Positions 8,654-17,977 of a DNA stretch of 64,000 nucleotides are shown one piece after another. The stretch's first letter is position 1. Each line of letters starts with the position of its first letter. The stretch covers positions 62,001 through 126,000 of the forward strand of contig JBIQKZ010000011.1 in NCBI GenBank assembly GCA_044464765.1, written 5' to 3'. The notes below the pieces were generated by a model that did no database searches, was not told the DNA's origin, and saw only the letters and a program-made list of their open reading frames with translations. The position numbers and the translations under genes were made by a program. This DNA comes from JBIQKZ01 sp044464765 (lineage in GTDB: Bacteria; Pseudomonadota; Gammaproteobacteria; Burkholderiales; Burkholderiaceae_B).

Positions 8654-9154
8654 TTAGTGCAACGTATGCGGCGGATCGCTGAAAAGGCGGTCGGCCTCGT
8701 CGTCGGGGTCGTCATCGTCATCGTCGTCGGCGGCTGGGGGCACATCGGTGAGGGCGAACGGCAAAATATTGGCCAGTTCGTCGCTCCACGCCACTTCCTC
8801 GCCTTCGTCGTCGATCTTGATGAAGCGCACACCTTCGATATCAGACAGCTGGATTGCCCAGAGATAGCGACATGCATAGATTTCGCCGTCTTCCAGGCTC
8901 AGTCCGCCCCGACTGCCGATCAGGCGGGACCCTGGGCCGCCAACCTGTACGGTGGTGATTTCACTGGTGTCTTCGCCGTTTTCCAGCGGAATGGCAAAAA
9001 TCACCCACTCGAAGCCGGTTTCAACCGCATCGATGACTTCGGCCAGCACCGGCTTGCCCAGATAGGCGCTCAGGGCGTCTGCCGTGTGGCCGAGCGTATC
9101 CAGTTCGTCGGACGTGAAGGCCAGTGGAAGAGGGTTGGGTGGCGCAGGGGGCAT
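8654..9154 (-). CDS. Conserved hypothetical protein with acidic C-terminus
   Basis: I do not recognise a named family. The longest frame opens with a TTG at 9160, but an ATG two codons later (9154) is the more likely start. The protein (166 residues) has a globular-looking core with alternating hydrophobic segments (EWVIFAIPLENGEDT, IYACRYLWAIQLSDIEGVRFIKID) and ends in a run of seven aspartates followed by more acidic residues. It has no signal peptide or membrane segment, so it is probably cytosolic. It sits between two genes on the other strand, convergent with the glycosyltransferase and divergent from ettA. No clear ribosome binding site is visible. Confidence 0.6.
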   Translation of the reverse strand: MPPAPPNPLPLAFTSDELDTLGHTADALSAYLGKPVLAEVIDAVETGFEWVIFAIPLENGEDTSEITTVQVGGPGSRLIGSRGGLSLEDGEIYACRYLWAIQLSDIEGVRFIKIDDEGEEVAWSDELANILPFALTDVPPAADDDDDDDPDDEADRLFSDPPHTLH

Positions 9155-9258
9155 GGGCAAAATGGCAATAAGCGGATCGCCGCAGTATAACGGCTTTATT
9201 TTATCACTCGGCCTACAATCAAGCTTTCCTTGTCTATTGATTATTTATTGTCTTCTTT

Positions 9259-10935
<1,677 letters not shown>

Positions 10936-11008
10936 GGCTGCTGTTAAGCAGGAAAAGCAACAAAACCGGCGGCTGTTACAATTCCCCGGCCTGTCTTTCT
11001 TGGACTGG

Positions 11009-11062
11009 ATCGGCAGGTGCCACGTGAAATCCCCAAGGGGCTAGGGCGTGCGGCCTGCCGAT
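11009..11062 (+). other. Nested inverted repeats between ettA and the lipoprotein gene (possible structured RNA)
   Basis: ATCGGCAGG (11009-11017) pairs with CCTGCCGAT (11054-11062). Between them lie CACG/CGTG and a CCCC-AA-GGGG hairpin. The nested arrangement would fold into a multi-stem structure in RNA. I could not match it to a riboswitch or known small RNA, and there is no T-run after it. The rest of the 10936-11190 interval shows nothing else I can name apart from the AGGAGG-like site before the lipoprotein gene. Confidence 0.35.
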
Positions 11063-11190
11063 GCGATCTTGCTGGGAAAAGCCCTTTGAAACAGGTTTTT
11101 CGCCTATTTACATTTCGGCCATAAAAGGTTTGGCAGTGCGGGTTGTATGGGTTAATGTGGTTCTATCTGATTTAATCGCGGAGGTTCAAC

Positions 11191-11418
11191 ATGAAATTTA
11201 CGACATTCGGAAAAATGGCAGCTATTTGCATTATGGCGTCTTCCATGGCGGCCTGCTCATCGTGGGACAGCATGAGTAGCCGGCAGAAAGGCGCGGTAAC
11301 CGGCGCGGGCCTTGGCGGTGTGGCGGGCGCTGTCATTACCGACGGCGGTGTGTTGGGCACGGTCGGCGGCGCCGCCATCGGCGGCGTGATCGGCGATCAA
11401 GTGGGCAAGAACAGGTAA
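11191..11418 (+). CDS. Small outer-membrane lipoprotein with glycine-zipper domain (OsmB/SlyB-like)
   Basis: The 75-residue product starts with a lipoprotein signal peptide ending in the lipobox SMAAC, so Cys22 should be lipidated after signal peptidase II cleavage. The mature part is a glycine-zipper repeat (GAGLGGVAGAVITDGG then GGAAIGGVIGDQVG), a pattern that packs membrane-associated helices. Proteins of this kind (OsmB, Rick_17kDa type) sit in the outer membrane and are often stress-induced. The ATG has a strong GGAGG site. A bidirectional terminator follows at once, so it is likely monocistronic. Confidence 0.85.
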   Translation: MKFTTFGKMAAICIMASSMAACSSWDSMSSRQKGAVTGAGLGGVAGAVITDGGVLGTVGGAAIGGVIGDQVGKNR

Positions 11419-11439
11419 TACCACACAGCAAACGCCCAC

Positions 11440-11479
11440 AAAAAAACTCGGCGCGGTGATGCCCGCGCCGAGTTTTTTT
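11440..11479. terminator. Bidirectional intrinsic terminator between the lipoprotein gene and minE
   Basis: An 11-bp GC-rich stem (ACTCGGCGCGG at 11446-11456 with its complement at 11463-11473) has an A-run on one side and a T-run on the other. It can end transcription of both convergent units. Confidence 0.85.
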
Positions 11480-11499
11480 GCTTTACGGCGCCGGACGAA

Positions 11500-11766
11500 T
11501 CAGCCGCGCGGCGGTTCGGGTTGCGGCATTTCGATCTTGACCTCCAGGATCTCGAGGGAGTCCTGGCGATCCAGGTTGACCTTGATGTCGTCAGGATTGA
11601 TCTTGACGTAGCGTGAAATCACTTCGACCAGCTCTTTTTGCAGACGCGGCAGGTAGTCTGGCGTAACGCCGTCGCCGCGTTCGTTGATCAGGATGAGCTG
11701 AAGGCGGTCTTTGGCGACGCTTGCCGACGTCTTTTTCTGGCCCAGGAAAAAAGAAAGAAGGGACAT
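11500..11766 (-). CDS. minE: Cell division topological specificity factor MinE
   Basis: This 88-residue protein has the short N-terminal amphipathic segment (MSLLSFFLGQKKTSASVAKDRLQLIL) that binds membrane and MinD, followed by the dimerisation domain (LPRLQKELVEVISRYV, VKINPDDIKVNL). MinE stimulates MinD ATPase and drives pole-to-pole oscillation so that MinC blocks division away from midcell. It starts two bases after the minD stop codon, so the two are translationally coupled, and it is the last gene of the minCDE unit. Confidence 0.95.
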   Translation of the reverse strand: MSLLSFFLGQKKTSASVAKDRLQLILINERGDGVTPDYLPRLQKELVEVISRYVKINPDDIKVNLDRQDSLEILEVKIEMPQPEPPRG

Positions 11767-11768
11767 GC

Positions 11769-12584
11769 TTACTTCCCTCCGAACAGACGTTTGAACAAAC
11801 CGGGCTTTTCGTGTTCGACAAAGCGCAGGGGTTTGTCTTCACCCAGGTAGCGCGCCACGACGTCCTGATAGGCCAGGGCGACATCGCTGTCGCGGATGTG
11901 GATGGCGGGGATCCCTTGGTTGGAGGCCTGGAGCACGGATTCGGATTCGGGAATCACGCCAATCAGCTTGATGCGAAGAATATCTTCAATGTCTTGCAAA
12001 GACAGCATTTCGCCTTCGGCTACGCGCTTGGCGTTATAACGTGTAAGCAGCAGGTATTCCTTGATGGGTTCGTCGCTGGTGACCGCACGGTGCGACTTGG
12101 CGGCCAAAATGCCCAGGATGCGGTCCGAGTCGCGTACGGACGACACTTCAGGGTTGGTGACCACAACGGCGTCATCTGCAAAGTAAGACGCCATGAGGGC
12201 GCCGGTTTCGATTCCAGCCGGCGAGTCGCACACAATGTATTCGAAACCCATTTCCTTGAGTTCGTTCAGGGTCTTTTCCACCCCTTCCTTGGTCAGCGCG
12301 TCTTTGTCGCGCGTTTGCGACGCGGGCAGGATGTACAGGTTTTCCAGCTGCTTGTCCTTGATCAGCGCCTGGTTCAGGGTGGCTTCACCCTGGATGACGT
12401 TGACAAAATCGTAAACGACCCGGCGCTCGCAGCCCATGATCAGGTCAAGGTTGCGCAAGCCGACGTCGAAGTCGATAACCACAGTCTTGTGGCCGCGCAT
12501 TGCCAGCCCTGAGGAAAAGCTGGCACTGGTGGTTGTTTTGCCCACACCGCCTTTGCCGGATGTCACCACAACAATTCGTGCCAT
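11769..12584 (-). CDS. minD: Septum site-determining ATPase MinD
   Basis: The longest frame begins at 12623, but the family start is the ATG at 12584 (MARIVVVTSGKGGVGKTTT), which has an AAGGA ribosome binding site; that gives 271 residues. The deviant Walker A motif KGGVGKTT is at residues 11-18, and the C-terminal amphipathic membrane-targeting helix (GLFKRLFGG) is intact. MinD binds ATP, dimerises on the inner membrane and recruits MinC and MinE. Length and motifs are standard. Confidence 0.96.
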   Translation of the reverse strand: MARIVVVTSGKGGVGKTTTSASFSSGLAMRGHKTVVIDFDVGLRNLDLIMGCERRVVYDFVNVIQGEATLNQALIKDKQLENLYILPASQTRDKDALTKEGVEKTLNELKEMGFEYIVCDSPAGIETGALMASYFADDAVVVTNPEVSSVRDSDRILGILAAKSHRAVTSDEPIKEYLLLTRYNAKRVAEGEMLSLQDIEDILRIKLIGVIPESESVLQASNQGIPAIHIRDSDVALAYQDVVARYLGEDKPLRFVEHEKPGLFKRLFGGK

Positions 12585-12696
12585 GACGATAGAATTCCTT
12601 TTAGTTTTGATAAGCCCCGTCATCGTAATGCAAAATTGCCCGAAGTTCAGCGAGGCCCACCTGTAATTGGTAGAGGTTTGGCAACAAAATCTGTCG

Positions 12697-13515
12697 CTAT
12701 GTTTTCTTTCCCAGCGCCGTCATCTGCAAGCTGTCCCCGTTCAGTTGGATAATGCTTGGCTGGTTGTGCAGTTTCGGGTCAAGCTGGGTTTCAATCACCC
12801 GGTATACACCCGCGATCGCCACGAGTTCGGGATCGAGCTGGGTGGTAAAGATACGCGCGCTGGCATCGCCCTTGGCACCCGCCATGGCTTTGCCGCGCAG
12901 GGGACCATACACATGGATATTGCCGTCGGCAATGACTTCGGCGCCCTGGCTGACGACGCCAATGACAATAAGGTCGGTGTCGCGGGCATAGATGCGCTGC
13001 CCCGAGCGTAACTGGCGATTGATGACCATTGCAGCCGGCGCGATGGATGGTGCGACGGGCTGGGGGTGGTCGGCCTCGGAAGCCGTCGTTGCCGATGGGC
13101 CGGGTTTGCTTGTTTTTTCACCCGCGGCAGGGGGCGCCACGACCGGCACGTCCTTATCCGGCGCCGGTACGCTGGTGGGCCGGGTTGGGGCGCTGGACAG
13201 GTCGACCTTTGTCAGGCCCGATGCCTGGGCGTCGGCCAGCGCCTGGCCTTCGGCGACTACGCCAATGGGATGCAAGGCATGGGAGCGCAGGGCTTGAAGC
13301 AGATCTTGCCAGTCGATCGGCTCGGTGATGGCGGAGGCATCAATGACAACGGGCTCGTTCTCGAAGAATGACCCGGCGTCTTTCATGCGTTGATCCAGGG
13401 CGGCCTTGCAGGCGGCCATGTCGTGATCATGCAGGACGATTCTTACAGCGTATAAGGCTGCACTTTTGAAATCCAGGGCGACAGGCCCTTTGCGGTGGGA
13501 AGAAGAGTCGTTCAC
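12697..13515 (-). CDS. minC: Septum site-determining protein MinC
   Basis: The 272-residue protein has the MinC N-terminal FtsZ-inhibiting domain (residues 1 to about 105), a long Ala/Pro-rich linker of about 50 residues, and the C-terminal beta-helix domain that binds MinD (RSGQRIYARDTDLIVIGVVSQGAEVIADGNIHVYGPLRG). It prevents FtsZ assembly away from midcell. Translation starts at a GTG with only a weak upstream purine stretch. The gene follows glnS after 117 bp and precedes minD by 112 bp. Confidence 0.94.
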   Translation of the reverse strand: MNDSSSHRKGPVALDFKSAALYAVRIVLHDHDMAACKAALDQRMKDAGSFFENEPVVIDASAITEPIDWQDLLQALRSHALHPIGVVAEGQALADAQASGLTKVDLSSAPTRPTSVPAPDKDVPVVAPPAAGEKTSKPGPSATTASEADHPQPVAPSIAPAAMVINRQLRSGQRIYARDTDLIVIGVVSQGAEVIADGNIHVYGPLRGKAMAGAKGDASARIFTTQLDPELVAIAGVYRVIETQLDPKLHNQPSIIQLNGDSLQMTALGKKT

Positions 13516-13632
13516 TAGTATCTTTGGTCTAAATAGCCGTGCCCCGACAAAATACCAGAAGTTGGGCGGGATTCCGAGTATTTTGTTGCGTTGGACAAGG
13601 TGGGTGCAGGCTGGAGAATCAACATGGTTTGC

Positions 13633-15390
13633 TTAGATCCACGAGTCACGCAAGGTGACGGTGCGGTTGATGACAGGTGCCGTAGGAGACGAGTCGACGC
13701 GGTCGGCCACGAAATAGCCCAGTCGCTCGAACTGCCAGCGTGACTCGGGCGTGGCGCGGGTGCCAGGTTCCAGCCAGCCTTGTACGGTACGGAAGGAGTT
13801 CGGGTTAAGCGCCTGAAGGTAGTCGTTGTCGCCCGCGTCCGGATGGGGGTCGGCGAACAGACGGTCGTATAGCCTGAATTCGGCCGGTACCGCGTGCTGG
13901 GCGCTGACCCAGGTGATATTGCCCTTGACCTTGACCGAGTCGGATCCGGGTGTGCCGCTTTTGGTATCGGGCAGATACTCGGCATGAACTTCAGTGATGT
14001 TGCCGTGGCTGTCCTTCAGAAACCCCGTGCATTTGACGACGTAGCCGTATTTCAGTCGGACCGTATTGCCGGGAAACAGCCGGAAATACTTTTTGGGAGG
14101 ATCCTCGCGAAAGTCGTCGCGTTCGATCCAGAGTTCGCGGCTAAAGGGAAACTCGCGCGTGCCTTGGCTGGGGTCGTGCGGGTTGCTGGGGGCGCGGCAT
14201 GCTTCGCTTTGGCCTTCCGGATAGTTGGTAATGACCAGTTTCAGGGGGTCCAGAACGGCGACCCGTCGTTCCGCCTTCGGGTCGAGATCATCACGCAGCG
14301 CCTGTTCCAGGACGCTGTAGTCGATGCGGGAATCGGCTTTCGATACACCGAGCCGTTCGCAGAACAGGCGTATGGATTCCGGCGTATAGCCACGTCGACG
14401 CAGGCCGGCGAGCGTTGGCATGCGTGGATCATCCCAGCCGTTCACGTGGCCGTCGCGAACCAGCGCCAATAGTTTGCGTTTGCTGGTAACCACATAGGAC
14501 AGATTCAGCCTGGCGAACTCGTATTGATTGGGCAAAGGCCGTTGCAGCAGGCCCAGGCCGGCAAGCTTCTCGAGTATCCAGTCATAGAAGGGGCGTTGGT
14601 CTTCGAACTCAAGCGTGCAGAAGCTGTGAGTGATCCCTTCCAGGGCGTCTTCCACCGGGTGGGCCCAGGTGTACATGGGGTAGATGCACCAGTTGTTGCC
14701 GGTGCGATGATGACTGACGTGCCGGATACGATAAAGAACCGGGTCGCGCATATTCATATTGGGCGATGCCATGTCGATCTTGGCGCGCAAGGCCAGGCTG
14801 CCATCGGGATGCTTGCCCTCGCGCATTTCCGCCAACAGTGCCAGGGATTCGTCGGCGGGTCGGTCGCGCCAGGGCGAATTCCTGCCTTTTTCGGTCAGGG
14901 TGCCGCGCGTTTCGCGTATTTGGTCGGGGGTTTGCTCATCGACATAGGCGTCGCCGGACTGGATCAACGCCTGTGCGAACTCGTACATATAGCCGAAGTA
15001 ATCGCTGGCGTAGTACAGATTGTTTTCTTCACCGTAAGTCCAGTCGAACCCCAGCCAGTGGACGGCGTCGATAATGGCTTTTACGTACTCGTCTTCTTCC
15101 TTTTCAGGATTGGTGTCGTCAAAGCGCAGATGGCAGGCGCCTTGATAGTCTTTGGCCAGGCTGAAGTTCAGGCAGATGCTTTTTGCGTGCCCAATGTGCA
15201 GGTAGCCGTTAGGTTCAGGCGGAAAGCGGGTGCGGATCCTGGCGGTGTCCACTGGCCCCTGAAGCTGCACGGCGGCCGGCCCCGGTTGCCCTGCCCATCG
15301 CTTGCTTGCATGGCGGCCGCTGGCCAGGTCTTCTTCGATGATGGTCCGCAGAAAGTTGGAAACAGGAGTGGAATCAGAGGCAGTGGTCAT
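13633..15390 (-). CDS. glnS: Glutaminyl-tRNA synthetase
   Basis: The frame is open from 15429, but the ATG at 15390 (MTTASDSTPVSNFLRTIIEEDL) matches the family start and gives 585 residues. This class I synthetase shows the HIGH motif as PPEPNGYLHIGHAKS near residues 58-72 and a KMSKS equivalent as VVTSKRKL. The closing anticodon-binding beta-barrels are present. It charges tRNA-Gln with glutamine. The minCDE genes follow on the same strand. Confidence 0.96.
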   Translation of the reverse strand: MTTASDSTPVSNFLRTIIEEDLASGRHASKRWAGQPGPAAVQLQGPVDTARIRTRFPPEPNGYLHIGHAKSICLNFSLAKDYQGACHLRFDDTNPEKEEDEYVKAIIDAVHWLGFDWTYGEENNLYYASDYFGYMYEFAQALIQSGDAYVDEQTPDQIRETRGTLTEKGRNSPWRDRPADESLALLAEMREGKHPDGSLALRAKIDMASPNMNMRDPVLYRIRHVSHHRTGNNWCIYPMYTWAHPVEDALEGITHSFCTLEFEDQRPFYDWILEKLAGLGLLQRPLPNQYEFARLNLSYVVTSKRKLLALVRDGHVNGWDDPRMPTLAGLRRRGYTPESIRLFCERLGVSKADSRIDYSVLEQALRDDLDPKAERRVAVLDPLKLVITNYPEGQSEACRAPSNPHDPSQGTREFPFSRELWIERDDFREDPPKKYFRLFPGNTVRLKYGYVVKCTGFLKDSHGNITEVHAEYLPDTKSGTPGSDSVKVKGNITWVSAQHAVPAEFRLYDRLFADPHPDAGDNDYLQALNPNSFRTVQGWLEPGTRATPESRWQFERLGYFVADRVDSSPTAPVINRTVTLRDSWI

Positions 15391-15511
15391 ACAAACGCTA
15401 AAAAAAAGGGCAAAAATCGGGAAGGCCAAGTAAGCATTTTGCCATGTTCGTAATTATTTGCGCGTGATCGGTAGGCATGCGACGGCAACAGGCTCTAAAC
15501 TAGCGCACATC

Positions 15512-16852
15512 ATGACGAATGCCACCACCTGGTTCTCGCAGATCCAGTTCTTCACCAGCCTTGGGTTTATGGCTCTGTTCTTTGTGACAGAGCTTGGGCT
15601 GGCGTGGGTTCTGCTGTTTTTCAAGTGGCGCGCCCGGGCAGGCAACTCGCCCGGCTGGACGGCCGCCTATCGATTCTGGGTCCGGGTTTTTGCACTGACC
15701 GTTATCCTCACATTGGCGGCCAGTATGCCCGTATTGATTCAGTTTGGCAGCTTGTGGCCCTCGCTGACGGACAAGATTGGCGATATCTCCGGCCCGTTGA
15801 TCGCGGCGGCCATACTAACAACGTTTGTGTTCAAGTCCTGCTTCCTGGGCGCCATGCTGTTTGGCCAGCGCCGCCTTTCCGATCGCGTGCATACTTTAGT
15901 GGTGCTGATGACCGCTTTTGGGGTGACGCTGGCCGGTTTCTGGATTGTCGTGCTGCTGTCGTGGATGCAGACGCCGACTGGGGCCGTTTTGAATAATGGC
16001 GCCTACCAGGTCGTTGACTGGCTGGAAATCATGCTGAATCCCTCTGTCGGCTGGCTGGCGGCGCTACTGGGGGTTGGTGCGATGCTGACGGCAGGGTTTC
16101 TTATGTTGGGGGTTTGTTCGCGCCAGACCTTGCGTCATCCGTCAGGGGATGAGGAACGTGTGGCTTTCCGAACTGGACTGACGCTGGCTCTTTCGGGCGT
16201 GCTGTGCCTGGCGGTGGCGATCCCCGGTTACGGGCGGGTGGTCGCCGAGCATCAGCCCGCCAAGGCCGCCGCCACAGCGGCTTATTGGACATCGGGAGCC
16301 CAGCCTGATCTGGTGTTGCTGGCATGGCCTGATACCGTCAACGAGCGCAACCGGGCCGCGCTCACCTGGCGGCATGCGGGCGGGCGGTGGCTGGGCAAGG
16401 ATGTCGAAGGAAACTACCTGGGCCTGGATCGTTACTCGGGCATGCATGCGCCGGTGTCCATTACATTCTGGTCATTCAGGCTTTTGCTGCTGTCGGGACT
16501 CTTGATGGCCTTGGTTGGCGTCGTTACTTTTTTCAAGGCGCGGTCGGGGGCATTTGATCCGGGGCGTTTGTCGAAAGGCTGGCGGCGGCTGCTAGGCGCC
16601 ACGACCTTTCTAGGGTGGCCCATGGCGTTGGCCGCTCTGGGCCATGTGTTGTTTGGGCTGTCTCCGTACGCGGTGAATGAAACCATTACCCTGACAGAGA
16701 TTACAGGCTCGACCCGGCCCGATACGCTAGCCTTGGGCATAGTCGCCTATCTTGTGGTGTATGCCATCCTGCTTTGGGGCTTTGGGCGGCTTTTGCGCCA
16801 TATCACTCTTTTTGGTGTCGTACCGGTGGCGCGCAGGCGGGGGCGGGCATGA
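15512..16852 (+). CDS. CydA-like subunit I of a cytochrome bd family complex lacking haem ligands
   Basis: The 446-residue membrane protein aligns along its length with CydA: WFSQIQF at the start, FLGAMLFGQRRL, WMQTPTGA near residue 151, LNPSVGWLAALL near 175 and FWSFRLLL near 319. Aligned by hand to E. coli CydA, the haem ligands are all replaced: His19 by Met20, His186 by Leu185 and Met393 by Leu325. Glu99 is Ala100, Glu107 is Lys108, Glu257 is Ala, Glu445 is Ala, and the GRQPW motif is gone. The quinol loop is short. It is therefore a bd-family membrane protein that probably does not bind haem in the usual way. The ATG at 15512 was preferred over the longer frame from 15458 because the extra residues are unlike the family. 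The gene overlaps the next by ATGA. Confidence 0.8.
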   Translation: MTNATTWFSQIQFFTSLGFMALFFVTELGLAWVLLFFKWRARAGNSPGWTAAYRFWVRVFALTVILTLAASMPVLIQFGSLWPSLTDKIGDISGPLIAAAILTTFVFKSCFLGAMLFGQRRLSDRVHTLVVLMTAFGVTLAGFWIVVLLSWMQTPTGAVLNNGAYQVVDWLEIMLNPSVGWLAALLGVGAMLTAGFLMLGVCSRQTLRHPSGDEERVAFRTGLTLALSGVLCLAVAIPGYGRVVAEHQPAKAAATAAYWTSGAQPDLVLLAWPDTVNERNRAALTWRHAGGRWLGKDVEGNYLGLDRYSGMHAPVSITFWSFRLLLLSGLLMALVGVVTFFKARSGAFDPGRLSKGWRRLLGATTFLGWPMALAALGHVLFGLSPYAVNETITLTEITGSTRPDTLALGIVAYLVVYAILLWGFGRLLRHITLFGVVPVARRRGRA

Positions 16853-17904
16853 TCGAGACCCTGGGTTCGCTGTTGGGCATCAATGCCCAGGATCCTGCTT
16901 TTTGGATGCCGTTGGTGTTTATCGCCTTGCTGTTCGCCACCATCGTGGCGGGGGCAGTGTTGGATGGTTTCGATATTGGCGTGGGATGCCTGACGCTTTT
17001 CGCCCCACCCGAACTGCGGCCGCGCATGTTGTCGTTGCTTAGCCCCTGGCGCGACGCAAACGAGTATTGGCTATTCCTGGGCATGGGTTTGTTCGTCGCG
17101 GCCTTCCCCAATGCCTGGGGTGTGGTGATGGGACAGTTGTATGTGCCCTTGGGCTTGCTGGCGCTGGGCGTGTTGTTGCGTTCCGTGTCATTCGAGTTTC
17201 GGCTTAGGGCGCCGCTGGAGTCCCAGCCAGGATGGATCAAGGGCTTTGCCGTGGGGTCGCTGATAACGGCCGTCGCCCATGGCTTGTTGTTAAGCCAGAT
17301 CGTGGTGTCTTATCAGGCAGACGCCGGATTTACTGGGTTTTCGCTGTTCGTGGGCTTGTGCGCATTGGCGGGTTATTGCCTGCTTGGCGCATCGTGGCTC
17401 ATTATGCGGGAAGGCGGCGAGTTGCGTGCGCGGGCGGTGATGTGGGGGCGTCGGGCGGTTCGTTGGGCGGCTGCGGGTTCCGTGGGCGTATCGGTGGTTC
17501 TTGCGTTCGCCAACAGCGGCGTGTTCTTGAAATGGAGCGATGGCCCGCAATGGTCTACGGTGGTGACGTTATGGGGCGTCATGCTGGTCTGCTTCGTCAC
17601 GATCGAAATGTGCCTGCAGCGGATGATCAATAGCAGTTTTCGCACGACTGCCTTGCCCTTTGTAATGACGCTGCTGGTGTTCTTTATGACACTGGGCGGG
17701 TTGGGTTATAGCTTTTTCCCGTATTTGGTGCTGGACGACATTACGATCTGGGATGCGGCGGCGTCGGTGGATTCCCTGCGGTTGATTCTGGCGGGTGTGG
17801 TGGTGGCGCTGCCGGTGGCATTGATTTTTAATTTGTGGGTGTATTGGGGGATGTTCGGCTTATCGAAACCCCCGGCGCCGCCTCGGTTCAAGCCGTTGGA
17901 TTAA
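16849..17904 (+). CDS. CydB-like subunit II of a cytochrome bd family complex
   Basis: Starting at the ATG that overlaps the cydA-like stop, this gives 351 residues with about eight to nine membrane segments. CydB hallmarks are kept: VLDGFDIGVGCLTLF near residues 38-52, DANEYWLFLG near 70, and FPNAWG near 87. CydB normally supports CydA structurally and does not hold catalytic haem in most bd oxidases. Its conservation, next to a CydA-like protein with no haem ligands, suggests the pair still assembles. No CydX-like peptide follows. It ends 73 bp before the convergent sensor kinase gene. Confidence 0.85.
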   Translation: MIETLGSLLGINAQDPAFWMPLVFIALLFATIVAGAVLDGFDIGVGCLTLFAPPELRPRMLSLLSPWRDANEYWLFLGMGLFVAAFPNAWGVVMGQLYVPLGLLALGVLLRSVSFEFRLRAPLESQPGWIKGFAVGSLITAVAHGLLLSQIVVSYQADAGFTGFSLFVGLCALAGYCLLGASWLIMREGGELRARAVMWGRRAVRWAAAGSVGVSVVLAFANSGVFLKWSDGPQWSTVVTLWGVMLVCFVTIEMCLQRMINSSFRTTALPFVMTLLVFFMTLGGLGYSFFPYLVLDDITIWDAAASVDSLRLILAGVVVALPVALIFNLWVYWGMFGLSKPPAPPRFKPLD

Positions 17905-17977
17905 GCGTTCCATACCGCCAAGCACGTTGAGGACGGCCTCGGTGGTTATCAGGGAAGAACGGCGCCGCCCCGGCCAT

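Noticed and set aside
15512..17904. Ordinary cytochrome bd oxidase
   Set aside because: The CydA-like subunit has none of the three haem ligands or the GRQPW motif when aligned by hand, so the usual name would mislead.
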